From positions 30,547-94,546 of the forward strand of contig BBYL01000037.1 in NCBI GenBank assembly GCA_001570385.1: a stretch of DNA of 64,000 nucleotides, read 5' to 3'. Position 1 is the stretch's first letter. Each line of letters starts with the position of its first letter. Below, piece by piece: positions 1-8,252 of the stretch. A model generated the notes under the pieces. The model did no database searches. It was not told the origin of the DNA and saw nothing but the letters and a program-made list of their open reading frames with translations. The stretch is from Microtetraspora glauca (lineage in GTDB: Bacteria > Actinomycetota > Actinomycetes > Streptosporangiales > Streptosporangiaceae). Made by a program: the position numbers and the translations under genes.

Positions 1-323
1 CTGGGTCGAGGCCGGCGCGGGCGGTCCGACGGTTCCGCGACGAGTTGATGGTCAAGGTCCAAGCCGTGGACGTCGGCGCCATCGAGGCCGTGCGAGCCGC
101 CGTCGAGGAACGCATGCTCTGGGCCCAAGCCAAGATCGCCCGATACGAACGGCTGCGCTCCCGCTTACTGAACGGCCACAGCGAGGAGGAGTACCTGGCT
201 CTCGCCGAGCGCGTCGGCCCCTACCTGACCCTGATGCGCGGCCTGGCCTTCGAACGCGAGAACCACCAGTGGGGCGAGTGGGCCCTGGCCGTACTGAATC
301 GGCGGTCGGCCGCCACCACGTGA
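1..323 (+). CDS. PadR-like regulator, C-terminal part (5' end outside window)
   Basis: The reading frame is open from base 3 to a stop at 321-323, so this is the 3' end of a gene that begins upstream; the TTG at 45 is probably internal. The roughly 106 visible residues are charged and helical. They end with a stretch around YLTLMRGLAFERENHQW, which resembles the C-terminal dimerisation domain (Vir_C-like) of PadR-family transcription regulators, where a 'YLxLxRGLAFER' segment precedes a Trp-containing last helix. The DNA-binding N-terminus is not visible. The family call is by resemblance only. Confidence 0.45.
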   Translation, partial: GSRPARAVRRFRDELMVKVQAVDVGAIEAVRAAVEERMLWAQAKIARYERLRSRLLNGHSEEEYLALAERVGPYLTLMRGLAFERENHQWGEWALAVLNRRSAATT

Positions 324-495
324 AGCCCCCGAACGCGACTCCGCCGCACCTCGCCATGGCTACGGAAGCAAATGATCGCCTGGCGTTCCATTCGCGTATT
401 CGACACCCGCCATGCACCCGCCGTGGCGGCTGTGCCGGCTGTGCCGACTGCGAAAATCGACGGCGGTTGTCCCGGCGTGATGGTAGACATCCAGC

Positions 496-1299
496 GTGGC
501 GAAGACTCTTGAGTTCCCCGTTCTTTTGCGGCTGATCGACGAACGGTCGGTCGCCTTCCGGGCCGCGGTCTCCGCCGCGCCCAGCCTCGACGCGCAGGTG
601 CCGACCTGCCCCGAGTGGACGCTGATCGATCTAGTGCACCATCTGGGCGGGGTGCACCGCTTCTGGGCTGCCACCGTCGCCGCAGGGCCTGCCGATGCTC
701 CCCCGGCCAAGACCGCGTCGGAGGGCGCGCCGGCTGCGCCCCGGGAGCGCGAGGCCCTACTGGCCTGGTCGGTCGAGTCGACGGAGCAGTTGCTGAGCGC
801 ACTGCGCGAGGCCGGCCCGGATGCCGGTTGCTGGACGTGGTGGGGTGCGTCGGAGTCGCCGCAGAGCTCCGGTGCCGTCGCCCGGCACCAAGTCCAGGAG
901 ATCGCTGTGCACACCTACGACGCCCAGATCACCCTGGGTACCCCGCAGCCGCTGCCGGACGAAGCGGCACTCGACGGTGTCGACGAGTTCCTGTCCACTT
1001 GCTGCGCATGGACAAGCGCCTGGCCGCACAAGCCCGCTGCCGTCGACTTCCACGCCATAGAGGGCCACTCCTGGCGCCTCTCGCTCTCCGGCGACGGCGC
1101 ACGGACCACCCGTCTCCCGACGCCCGGCACAATGCCTGACACCGTTGCCGACGAGGACCCGGACGCGGCCGCCGCCTCCGCCCGGGGCACGGCCAGTGAG
1201 CTGGTCCTCACCCTGTACGGCCGGATTCCGGTGGACTCCCTGCAACTCCACGGCGACCGGCGTCTCTTCGACCTGCTCCAGGCCTGGGAGCCTGAGTAG
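496..1299 (+). CDS. Maleylpyruvate isomerase-family (mycothiol-dependent/DinB-like) protein
   Basis: A 267-aa protein starting with GTG. The N-terminal half has the DinB/MDMPI four-helix signature: 'CPEWTLIDLVHHLGGVHRFW' near residues 36-55 and 'RHQVQEIAVHTYDAQ' near 132-146, which supply the His and Glu/His metal ligands of this family. The C-terminal half fits the MDMPI C-terminal domain. Many actinobacterial members are annotated as mycothiol-dependent maleylpyruvate isomerases, but most are uncharacterised and the substrate here is unknown. The gene stands alone, about 170 bases after the preceding gene and convergent with the ankyrin gene. The family is clear; the reaction is not. Confidence 0.8.
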   Translation: MAKTLEFPVLLRLIDERSVAFRAAVSAAPSLDAQVPTCPEWTLIDLVHHLGGVHRFWAATVAAGPADAPPAKTASEGAPAAPREREALLAWSVESTEQLLSALREAGPDAGCWTWWGASESPQSSGAVARHQVQEIAVHTYDAQITLGTPQPLPDEAALDGVDEFLSTCCAWTSAWPHKPAAVDFHAIEGHSWRLSLSGDGARTTRLPTPGTMPDTVADEDPDAAAASARGTASELVLTLYGRIPVDSLQLHGDRRLFDLLQAWEPE

Positions 1300-1495
1300 G
1301 ACGTGACGACGCGCCACCGCGCGCGCCCCGAGGGCGTGTCGGTTCCCGCCGGTTGGCGTGACAGCGACCACCCGCTCCCACAGGTCGTCCGGAACAAGAT
1401 CAGCACGCACGCGGACACCCCGCCGACCACGACCGTCGAGCACGAGACCCGCGGCTCGACTCATTCTGAAACGATCAGTTGAAGGGCACACCTCG

Positions 1496-2233
1496 TCAGC
1501 GCGTCTCGCTCGCCGACCTGGCGCCTTGGGCGCGCAGCCACTCGGCCAGATCGTCGGCACCGGAGCGGCGGGCGGCGTCCAGCGGGGTGAGGCTGTCATA
1601 GCCGACCCAGTCGAGATCGCCGCCCATCGCGAGGAGGTGCTCGGCGCTCTCGCGCTGCCCGCCGTGGCAGGCGCACCACAGTGCGGTGGTCAGAGCGTCA
1701 CGGCCGGGCCGGGGCTCCGCCCGGGTGATCCGGCGGACGCGGTCCATGAGCCCGAGCGACGCGGCCTGCCACAGGTTCGTCACCGCACCGCGCTCGACGA
1801 GCCGTCTGGCGGCGTTCCACTGCCCGAACGCGACCGCGTCGGCCAGCGGCGTGCCGCCGTCGACGACGGAGCCGGGGGCCTCGATGTCGGCGCCGCGGTC
1901 GAGCAGCGCGTCCACGACCGGGACGTCGTCGTTGCTCGCCGCCCAATGCAGCGGGGTCTCGGTGTGCGGGCCGGCGAACCGGCCGTTGACGTCGGCCCCC
2001 GCCTCCACCAGCACCGCGACCGTACGCGGTCCGCCCGGGTGGTGGCCGGGCCAGTCGGTCGCCACGTGCAGCAGTGTCCGCGACATGCCCTCCGCCGACC
2101 GGAGCCGGACGGCGGCCAGGTCGGGATGCTCGTCCAGAAGCCGCCGCAACTCGTGCACCGCGCCGGTGCGGATCGCCTCCACCGCCGCGACCGCGACCGG
2201 GTCCTCGCTGTCCAGGTACGCCATGGACACCAT
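1496..2233 (-). CDS. Ankyrin-repeat protein
   Basis: A 245-aa protein built from ankyrin repeats. 'TLLHVATDWPG...VAVLVEAGADVN', 'TPLHWAASNDDVPVVDALLDRGADIEAPG', 'TPLADAVAFGQWNAARRLVERGA' and 'TALWCACHGGQ...AEHLLAMGGDLDW' are successive helix-turn-helix units with the usual TPLH and GAD motifs. A short helical N-terminus precedes them. There is no signal peptide or catalytic domain. Such small actinobacterial ankyrin proteins are presumed cytosolic protein-interaction modules. The start could be either Met 1 or Met 4. It is transcribed in the same direction as the OmpA gene upstream, 36 bases away, and could be co-transcribed. Confidence 0.8.
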   Translation of the reverse strand: MVSMAYLDSEDPVAVAAVEAIRTGAVHELRRLLDEHPDLAAVRLRSAEGMSRTLLHVATDWPGHHPGGPRTVAVLVEAGADVNGRFAGPHTETPLHWAASNDDVPVVDALLDRGADIEAPGSVVDGGTPLADAVAFGQWNAARRLVERGAVTNLWQAASLGLMDRVRRITRAEPRPGRDALTTALWCACHGGQRESAEHLLAMGGDLDWVGYDSLTPLDAARRSGADDLAEWLRAQGARSASETR

Positions 2234-2269
2234 CCTCGCCCGACCGGCCGACAGAACACTCGGAGGTCA

Positions 2270-2836
2270 CTACCTGGCGGTGAAGACGATCTCCACTCGC
2301 CGGTTCCTGGCGCGGTTCTCCTCGACGGGCCTGCCGTCGACGACGTTGGGCAACTTGGGCTTGGTCTCGCCGAAGCCTCTGACCTGGAAGGTCACGCCGG
2401 ACAGTGTCGCCTGGAGCACCTGCCGTACGGCCTGCGCCCGCCTGAGAGACAGCACGTTGTTGTAGGCGTCGGTGCCCTGGTCGTCGGTGTGGCCCTCGAC
2501 CCTGACCACCCCGCCCGCTGACTCGGCCTGGACCTTCGCGGCGATCTGCCGCAGGCGCGCCTTCGCCTTGGCCGTCAGCACGGCCTTGTCGAGCGCGAAC
2601 AGCACGTCGCTGGTGAGCGCCACGGTGACCTGCTCGCCCTGCTTCGACTCGCTCTCGGCGCCGTCGAGCGACTCCACCTCGGCGTTGATGTCCTCGACGG
2701 GGGCCACGATCTCCTCCACCCCGGCCGTGGCGTCCAGCGGATCCGCCCACGCGACGGTCGCGGGACCGGCCATGGGACCGGCGACCAGCGCGACCGCGAG
2801 CGCCAGGACGACGAGGCGCTCAGGAGATCGGGACAT
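2270..2836 (-). CDS. Secreted OmpA-family protein
   Basis: I start at the ATG at 2836. It overlaps the end of the upstream lipoprotein gene by 17 bases and gives a good Sec signal peptide (MSRSPERLVVLALAVALVAG...ATVAWA); the longer frame upstream is arginine-rich shadow. The mature protein ends in an OmpA-like peptidoglycan-binding domain: 'SDVLFALDKAVLTAKAKARL', then 'VRVEGHTDDQGTDAYNNVLSLRRAQAV', then 'GFGETKP...RNRRVEIVF'. The conserved Asp and Arg that bind diaminopimelate are present. In actinobacteria these are exported wall-binding proteins. The overlap with the lipoprotein gene suggests both act together at the cell surface. Confidence 0.85.
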   Translation of the reverse strand: MSRSPERLVVLALAVALVAGPMAGPATVAWADPLDATAGVEEIVAPVEDINAEVESLDGAESESKQGEQVTVALTSDVLFALDKAVLTAKAKARLRQIAAKVQAESAGGVVRVEGHTDDQGTDAYNNVLSLRRAQAVRQVLQATLSGVTFQVRGFGETKPKLPNVVDGRPVEENRARNRRVEIVFTAR

Positions 2837-3503
2837 CGGTGAACACACCCAGGACCTTGAGATCCACGTTGATCTTCGTGACGTCCGGCGGCGGGGCGGC
2901 GAACGTGGCGTGCAGCGGCAGAACCTCACCGGACTCGGTGAACACGTCGTAGTCCGAGCACAGGCACTTGGCCTTGGGATAGGCCCCCGTGCGCGCGACG
3001 GTGTACCGCTTGCCGTTCGCCGGATCGACCAGGCTGATCCCCGCCACGGTCAGGCCGAGGCCGGCGGGGGTGTCGCCCATGCCACTGCTCATCTGCCAGC
3101 GCGCGTCGCCCTTGTTGGTGACCGTCAGGGTCAACGTGGAGAGCCGGCCCTGCCGCTTGAGTCCGGTGATCTCCACGGTCAGGTCGGCGCCGCCGGCCTT
3201 GACCTCCCTGCTGGCGATCACCGTGCCCTGCTCGGCGGGCGCGCTCGCCTGCCCGTCGGGTGCGGCGTCACCGCCGGCGGCGTCCCCGGAACCGCCGCCG
3301 TCATCACCGGTGGAGCCGTCCGAACCGGTGGCGCCGACGGAGTCGGCGGCCTGCTTCCCCTGCGAGACCGGCTGCTTCTCCTCACCACTGCCACCCTGTT
3401 GCCCGGGAAGCATCCCGCAGCCGGTCAGCACGCCCGCCAGCACCGCCGTGAGCAGATATCCGGCCGCCTTCGGCGTGTTCCCTCTTCGCATCCCGTCTTC
3501 CAC
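2820..3503 (-). CDS. Surface lipoprotein of unknown function
   Basis: A 227-aa protein with a lipoprotein signal peptide: positively charged start, hydrophobic core and a lipobox LTGC (Cys about residue 29). A linker rich in Gly, Ser, Asp and Thr follows (about residues 33-80). The C-terminal beta-rich domain has 'VEITGLKRQGRLSTLTLTVTN', reminiscent of the DUF4352-type immunoglobulin-like fold used in extracellular lipoproteins, though I do not claim that family. Met 5 at 3491 is an equally good start. It is the first gene of a probable two-gene unit with the OmpA gene, which it overlaps. The function is unknown. Confidence 0.7.
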   Translation of the reverse strand: MEDGMRRGNTPKAAGYLLTAVLAGVLTGCGMLPGQQGGSGEEKQPVSQGKQAADSVGATGSDGSTGDDGGGSGDAAGGDAAPDGQASAPAEQGTVIASREVKAGGADLTVEITGLKRQGRLSTLTLTVTNKGDARWQMSSGMGDTPAGLGLTVAGISLVDPANGKRYTVARTGAYPKAKCLCSDYDVFTESGEVLPLHATFAAPPPDVTKINVDLKVLGVFTDVPIS

Positions 3504-3571
3504 CTCTGCCTGTCGCGAATCGAACCCGGGTTCGACCGTAGGCGGGCCACCTTCAGAATCCGCATAGCGCG

Positions 3572-6484
3572 CTATATGCGCAGGCCACGCCGCCGTGACG
3601 CCTCGTTCGCCAGCTCCTGGGCCCCGGTCAGGCCGGGTCTGTCACCAAGCGCGGCAAACTCTCCCACAGCACGCGTTACGGCATCAACTGCCCCATCTAT
3701 CTCATCCAGGTCCAGCAGCGCCCCGGCCAGGGTCAGCGACGCCCACGCGACGCCTCTGCGGTCCCCGTACTCGCCGAACGTCCCGAGCGCCTTCTCGGCG
3801 GCCGCGCGGGCGGCGTCGGGCCTGCCCTCCGCCATGGCCACCCGCGCCAGGACCACCAGTCCCCCGGCCTCGGGCAGCCGGTCCCCCAGCCGCCGTACCA
3901 GGCCGAGGCCGCGTTCGGCCCACGTACGCGCCTCGGACGGCCGCCGCCGGTCCAGACAGAGCCCGGCGAGATCGAGCGAGACCGCCGCCTCCCCGCGCGG
4001 GTCGCCCAGCTCGCGGTAGACCTCAAGGCTTCTGACGAGCAGGTCCTCCGCCCGCCGCACGCCGCCGAGGGCGCGCAGCGCGTCGGCTCTGCCGCGCCGG
4101 TCGGCCGCCGCCGAGAACGCGGCCAGACAGGCCACGAAACAGGCTTCCGCCTCCGCCGGCCGCCCCTGGGCGAGATGGACCAGACCGAGCCGGTGCCGGG
4201 TACGGGCCACCTCGCCCACCTCCGCCAGCGGAAGCGCTCGCTGGAGGGCGTCGGCGGCTTCGGAAAGGCGGCCCTCCATGCGGTGCAGGTCGGCCAGCGA
4301 CCGCAGCAGCAACGCCTCGCCGTGGCGGTGGCCCATCCGCCGCGCCGCCCGCAGGCCGAGCTCCGCGGTCGTACGCCAGTCCTCGCGGTGCGCGCCGAGC
4401 TCGAAGAAGGGCGTCAGATAGAAGGCCAGCCGCCACGCCGCCTCGTCCAGCCCGGCTCGCTCGAAGTCGCCGACGGTGGCGACCAGGAAACCCCGCTCTG
4501 CGGCCAGCCAGCGGGCCGACTCCCTGAGCTGCGTCGTCTCCAGGGCCGCCGCCTGCTCCGCCGTACGGACCAGGGTCTGGCCGGAACCCGGCTCGGCGGG
4601 CAGGAGCATCGTCCTGGCCCGCCGGGTACGGTCGAGGATCTCCCGGGCGGCCGCGGCGAGCACCTGGGCGGGCGGGCCCTCCTCCGCGACCAGACGCTCG
4701 GCGGCGTAGAGCCTGGTGAGGTCGTGCCGGCCGTACCGCTCCCGGCCGGCCGCGTCGAGCCCGCGCGCCTGCAGCAGGCCGGCCTCGGCCAGCGCCTCCA
4801 GCGGCCCGTCGGCGGGTTCGCCGAGGACGGCGGCGGCCGCCCACGGAGCGAAGTCGGGCGCGGACAGCGCGCCCAGCCGGCGCAGCAGCAGGCGTTCCCG
4901 GTCCGAGAGCGCACGGTAGCCGAGCGCCAGGCTGCCGCGCACGGCCAGATCGCCCGCGCTGAGCTCGTCGAGGCGGCCGTGCTCGTCGTCAAGGCGTCCC
5001 GCGAGGTACTCCAGCGTCCAGTTCGGCCGCCGCGCCAGCCGGGATCCGGCGATCCTGAGCGCGAGCGGCAGCCCGCCGCACAACTCCGCGATCCTCGCCG
5101 CCGCCTCGGGCTCCGCGCGTACCCGTCGCTCCCCCACGACCCTGGCCAGCATCGCCACCGACTCGCCCGGTGCGAACACGTCGAGCTCCCAGGCGCGCGC
5201 CGCCTCCAGGCCGGACAGCGGCGAGCGGCTGGTCACCAGCGTCAGGCAGCCGGAGCCGGTGGGCAGCAGCGGGCGCACCTGGGCCTCGTCGGCCGCGTCG
5301 TCCAGCACCACGAGCAGTCGCCGCCCGCTCACCATGCTGCGATAGAGGCGGACCCGCTCGGCCAGGTCGGCGGGCACGGCACCCTGCGGGCAGCCGAGCG
5401 AGCGCAGCAGGTCCTCCAGCACGGCGCCCGGCGTCCTGGCCGCGAGCGAGGCGTGCAGCCGTCCGTCGGGGAAGTCGAGCGCGGTGGCCGCGTGGACCGC
5501 CACCGCGGACTTGCCCGCACCCGCCGGGCCGTGCAGCACCAGGTGGACGGGCGCGGTCCCGGCCGCGGGCACGGACCGGCGGATCCAGTCCAGTACGCGC
5601 TCGCGTCCGGTGAAGTCGGCGACATCAGGCGGCGTCTCGTTCGGCACGGCCCGCGCGCCGTCCGGCATGTGCGGCGAACTCGGGATGTGCGGCGAGTGCG
5701 CCGAGCTTGGCGCGTTCGGCGTGTTCCGCACGTTCGGCATGTTCGCCATGTTCGGCGAGGGGGCCTCTCCGGCCAGCACGCGCGCGTGCGCCTCCCGCAG
5801 CTCCGCACCGGGTTCGAGGCCGAGCTCGTCGACCAGCAGCCGCCGCGCCTCCTGGTACGCGGTGAGCGCCTCCGACCTTCGACCCGCCTGGTTGAGCGCC
5901 AGCAGGAGCTGCCCCCACGCCCGTTCGCGCAGCGGGTGCGCGGTCACGTGCGCGCGCAGCTCCCCCGCCACCTCCGCGCCACGGCCGAGCGCCAGGTCCA
6001 GCTCGACGCGCTCTTCCAGCGCGGTCAGCCGAAGCTCCTCCAGCGGTACGGCATGCGCCCGCCGCAGCTCGGCCGAGTCGATGCCGGCCAGCGCGGGTCC
6101 CCGCCACAGCCCCAGGGCGGCGCGCAGGTCGTCGGCCGCACCGACGATCCTGCCCGCGTCCCTGGCCCGCCTGGCCGCGGTCACCAGGCCCTCGAACCTG
6201 TACGCGTCCACCTGGTCGGGATCGACGTCGAGAAGGTAGCCGCCGGGCACGGTGCGGATCCCGTCGACCACCTTGCGCAAGGCGCTCACGTACACGCGCA
6301 GCACCGGCTCGGCCGAGGCGGGCGGCTCGTCGCCCCACACCTCGGCGATCAGCCGGTCGACGGTGAGCAGCCGACCCGGCCGCAGCAGCAGGGCGGCCAG
6401 CAGCGCACGGTGCTTGGGCGGTCCGGGCGTCAGATCACGGTCGCCCGCGAGGACCTGGAGCGGGCCGAGCACGCCGAACCGCAC
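3572..6484 (-). CDS. AfsR-like SARP transcriptional activator (BTAD, NB-ARC, TPR)
   Basis: A 970-aa protein with GTG start. In order it has: an OmpR-type winged helix (about 1-95, 'LGPLQVLAGDRDLTPGPPKH'), a bacterial transcriptional activation domain (about 95-240), a repetitive Asn/Pro/Met/His linker (about 245-275), an NB-ARC STAND ATPase with P-loop GPAGAGKSA and Walker B 'RRLLVVLDDAAD', and C-terminal tetratricopeptide repeats. This is the full architecture of AfsR, the pleiotropic antibiotic regulator of Streptomyces, which is phosphorylated by AfsK. The gene starts 3 bases after the stop of a Ser/Thr kinase gene, so kinase and regulator are probably co-translated partners. It is close to a biosynthetic cluster that also has its own SARP. 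Confidence 0.9.
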   Translation of the reverse strand: MRFGVLGPLQVLAGDRDLTPGPPKHRALLAALLLRPGRLLTVDRLIAEVWGDEPPASAEPVLRVYVSALRKVVDGIRTVPGGYLLDVDPDQVDAYRFEGLVTAARRARDAGRIVGAADDLRAALGLWRGPALAGIDSAELRRAHAVPLEELRLTALEERVELDLALGRGAEVAGELRAHVTAHPLRERAWGQLLLALNQAGRRSEALTAYQEARRLLVDELGLEPGAELREAHARVLAGEAPSPNMANMPNVRNTPNAPSSAHSPHIPSSPHMPDGARAVPNETPPDVADFTGRERVLDWIRRSVPAAGTAPVHLVLHGPAGAGKSAVAVHAATALDFPDGRLHASLAARTPGAVLEDLLRSLGCPQGAVPADLAERVRLYRSMVSGRRLLVVLDDAADEAQVRPLLPTGSGCLTLVTSRSPLSGLEAARAWELDVFAPGESVAMLARVVGERRVRAEPEAAARIAELCGGLPLALRIAGSRLARRPNWTLEYLAGRLDDEHGRLDELSAGDLAVRGSLALGYRALSDRERLLLRRLGALSAPDFAPWAAAAVLGEPADGPLEALAEAGLLQARGLDAAGRERYGRHDLTRLYAAERLVAEEGPPAQVLAAAAREILDRTRRARTMLLPAEPGSGQTLVRTAEQAAALETTQLRESARWLAAERGFLVATVGDFERAGLDEAAWRLAFYLTPFFELGAHREDWRTTAELGLRAARRMGHRHGEALLLRSLADLHRMEGRLSEAADALQRALPLAEVGEVARTRHRLGLVHLAQGRPAEAEACFVACLAAFSAAADRRGRADALRALGGVRRAEDLLVRSLEVYRELGDPRGEAAVSLDLAGLCLDRRRPSEARTWAERGLGLVRRLGDRLPEAGGLVVLARVAMAEGRPDAARAAAEKALGTFGEYGDRRGVAWASLTLAGALLDLDEIDGAVDAVTRAVGEFAALGDRPGLTGAQELANEASRRRGLRI

Positions 6485-6487
6485 CGC

Positions 6488-8188
6488 TCAGCCCTTCGCC
6501 GCGCGTAGCTCGAACGTGCGGAACCTGACCTGGACGGGCTGCGCCGTGTCCGGGGCCGCGTACACGCCGACGGCTCCCGGGCTGTAGGGGCCGCTCGTGT
6601 CGGCGGCCTCGCTCACCAGGTCGTCGTTGAGCCACATGCTCAGGGCGACCTTCTCGCCCCGCTGTACGCACTGGGCGACGACCCGGTTCTCCGCCGACTT
6701 CCTCACCTGGACGGGGCCGTGCAGGACGGTGCTCCGCCCGCCGTGCCGCTTACTGATCGACGCCTCGCCCGAGCCGGTGACCGCGAACTCGTAGCGGTCG
6801 CCGGTGACCGAGTCTCCGTGGCACCACACGCCGAACTCGCCCGAGCCCCGCTCCAGCCGCACCCTGGAGCTGATCACGATGCCTTCGGCGGACTCGCCCG
6901 AGAAGGGGGCCGACTTCCACAACCGCCAGCCGGCGTTCGCGGTCAGCACGTAGCCGCCGCCGTCCTGCTCGCTCCGGCCGCCCTCGGACGCGCCGACGGC
7001 CCAGGCGTCGGCGAAGTCCGCGCGGTAGGGCAGGGCCGTCGTGCCGAGGCCGGTGTAGACGGCCCACCCGCCGGCCAGGACCGCGGCGAGCGCGACGCCG
7101 CCCGCCACGACGCCCACGACCCGGGGCCACCGTCGCCGGACCTTCGCGGGCCGTGCCTCGGGTCCGGCCGGGTCCGATACGGCCGTGCCCGACGCGACCG
7201 GGCCCGATACGACCGGGCCCGATGCGGCCATGCCGCCGGATACGTTCCGGTCTCCGGGCATGTTCCGGTCTCCGGGGACGTACAGGTCTCCGGCCGGGGC
7301 CGACCCATCGCGCGTGGCGTATCCATCGGGTGGGACAGGACCGGCGGGCGTGCGCGGCCCGGCGGTGCCGGACCAGGTGCGTTCGACGACCTGGGTGGCC
7401 GTCGCGGGGGTCGGCCGGCCGCCGACCAGCTCGTCCAACAGCCGCTGCGCGCTCGGCCGCCGCGCCGGGTCCTTGGCCATCGCCCGCTCGACGACGGCGC
7501 GCATGCGCTCGTCGAGGCCGTCGAGATTCGGCCCCTCGTTGACGATGCGGTAGAGGACCTCGGACGGCGAGCCGCCGCCGAACGGCAACCGTCCCGTACC
7601 GGCGAACGCGATCACCCCGCCCCACGCGTAGACGTCGGCCGCGGGCGTCAGCGGGTCGGCGCGTACCTGCTCGGGTGCCATGAACGCGGGCGTGCCCACG
7701 ATCGCCTGGCTGGCCAGGCTCTGGTTGTCGACGAGCTGCGCGATGCCGAAGTCGATCACGCGCGGGCCGAGCGGCGACAGCAGCACGTTCGACGGCTTGA
7801 GGTCGCGGTGGATCACCCCGGCCCCGTGGATGGCGTGGAGCGCGGTGGCGATCCCGACCGCGAGCGCCTCCAGGTTGCCGCCGGTCAGCGGCCCCTGCTC
7901 GCGTACGGCCTGCGCCAGATCCGGCCCCTTCACGTATTCCGTGACGAGGTAGGCGACGCCTTCTTCGATCCCTGCGTCGAGTACCGGAGCCGTGCAGAAC
8001 CTGGCCACGCTGCGCGCCGCCGTGACCTCGCGATCGAAGCGCCGCCGGAAGGCCGGATCGCGGGCCAGGTGGGGATGGATCACCTTCACCGCGGCCAGGC
8101 CGCCGGTCGAGGTGGAGGCGAGGTGCACCACGCCCATGCCGCCCCGGCCCAGCTCACGCCTGAGCACGTAGCCGCCGATCACGTTCAT
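6488..8188 (-). CDS. Membrane Ser/Thr protein kinase (AfsK-like, Hanks type)
   Basis: I choose the ATG at 8188 because AAGGTGA lies 6 bases before it; the longer frame to 8221 has no better site. The 566-aa protein has an N-terminal kinase domain (residues 1-260): Gly loop LGRGGMG, VAIK-type Lys in 'AAVKVIHPH', catalytic loop 'HRDLKPSNVLL' and DFG. A low-complexity linker follows with repeats such as PGDRN and SGPV. Next come one transmembrane helix ('VVGVVAGGVALAAVLAGGW') and an extracellular beta-sandwich domain of about 190 residues that may sense a ligand. It lies immediately upstream of the AfsR-like gene in the same direction, as expected for an AfsK/AfsR phosphorelay. The ligand is unknown. 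Confidence 0.9.
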   Translation of the reverse strand: MNVIGGYVLRRELGRGGMGVVHLASTSTGGLAAVKVIHPHLARDPAFRRRFDREVTAARSVARFCTAPVLDAGIEEGVAYLVTEYVKGPDLAQAVREQGPLTGGNLEALAVGIATALHAIHGAGVIHRDLKPSNVLLSPLGPRVIDFGIAQLVDNQSLASQAIVGTPAFMAPEQVRADPLTPAADVYAWGGVIAFAGTGRLPFGGGSPSEVLYRIVNEGPNLDGLDERMRAVVERAMAKDPARRPSAQRLLDELVGGRPTPATATQVVERTWSGTAGPRTPAGPVPPDGYATRDGSAPAGDLYVPGDRNMPGDRNVSGGMAASGPVVSGPVASGTAVSDPAGPEARPAKVRRRWPRVVGVVAGGVALAAVLAGGWAVYTGLGTTALPYRADFADAWAVGASEGGRSEQDGGGYVLTANAGWRLWKSAPFSGESAEGIVISSRVRLERGSGEFGVWCHGDSVTGDRYEFAVTGSGEASISKRHGGRSTVLHGPVQVRKSAENRVVAQCVQRGEKVALSMWLNDDLVSEAADTSGPYSPGAVGVYAAPDTAQPVQVRFRTFELRAAKG

Positions 8189-8252
8189 CGGAGTCACCTT
8201 ATGGTCAAAGACCCGAACCACGACAAAGGCCTCAACCTCGGCTTCTCTCAGC

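Noticed and set aside
4175..6508. 777-residue plus-strand open frame opposite the AfsR-like gene
   Set aside because: It is a high-GC antisense shadow with Arg/Gln/Gly-rich composition and no domain; the minus strand encodes a clear AfsR-like protein.
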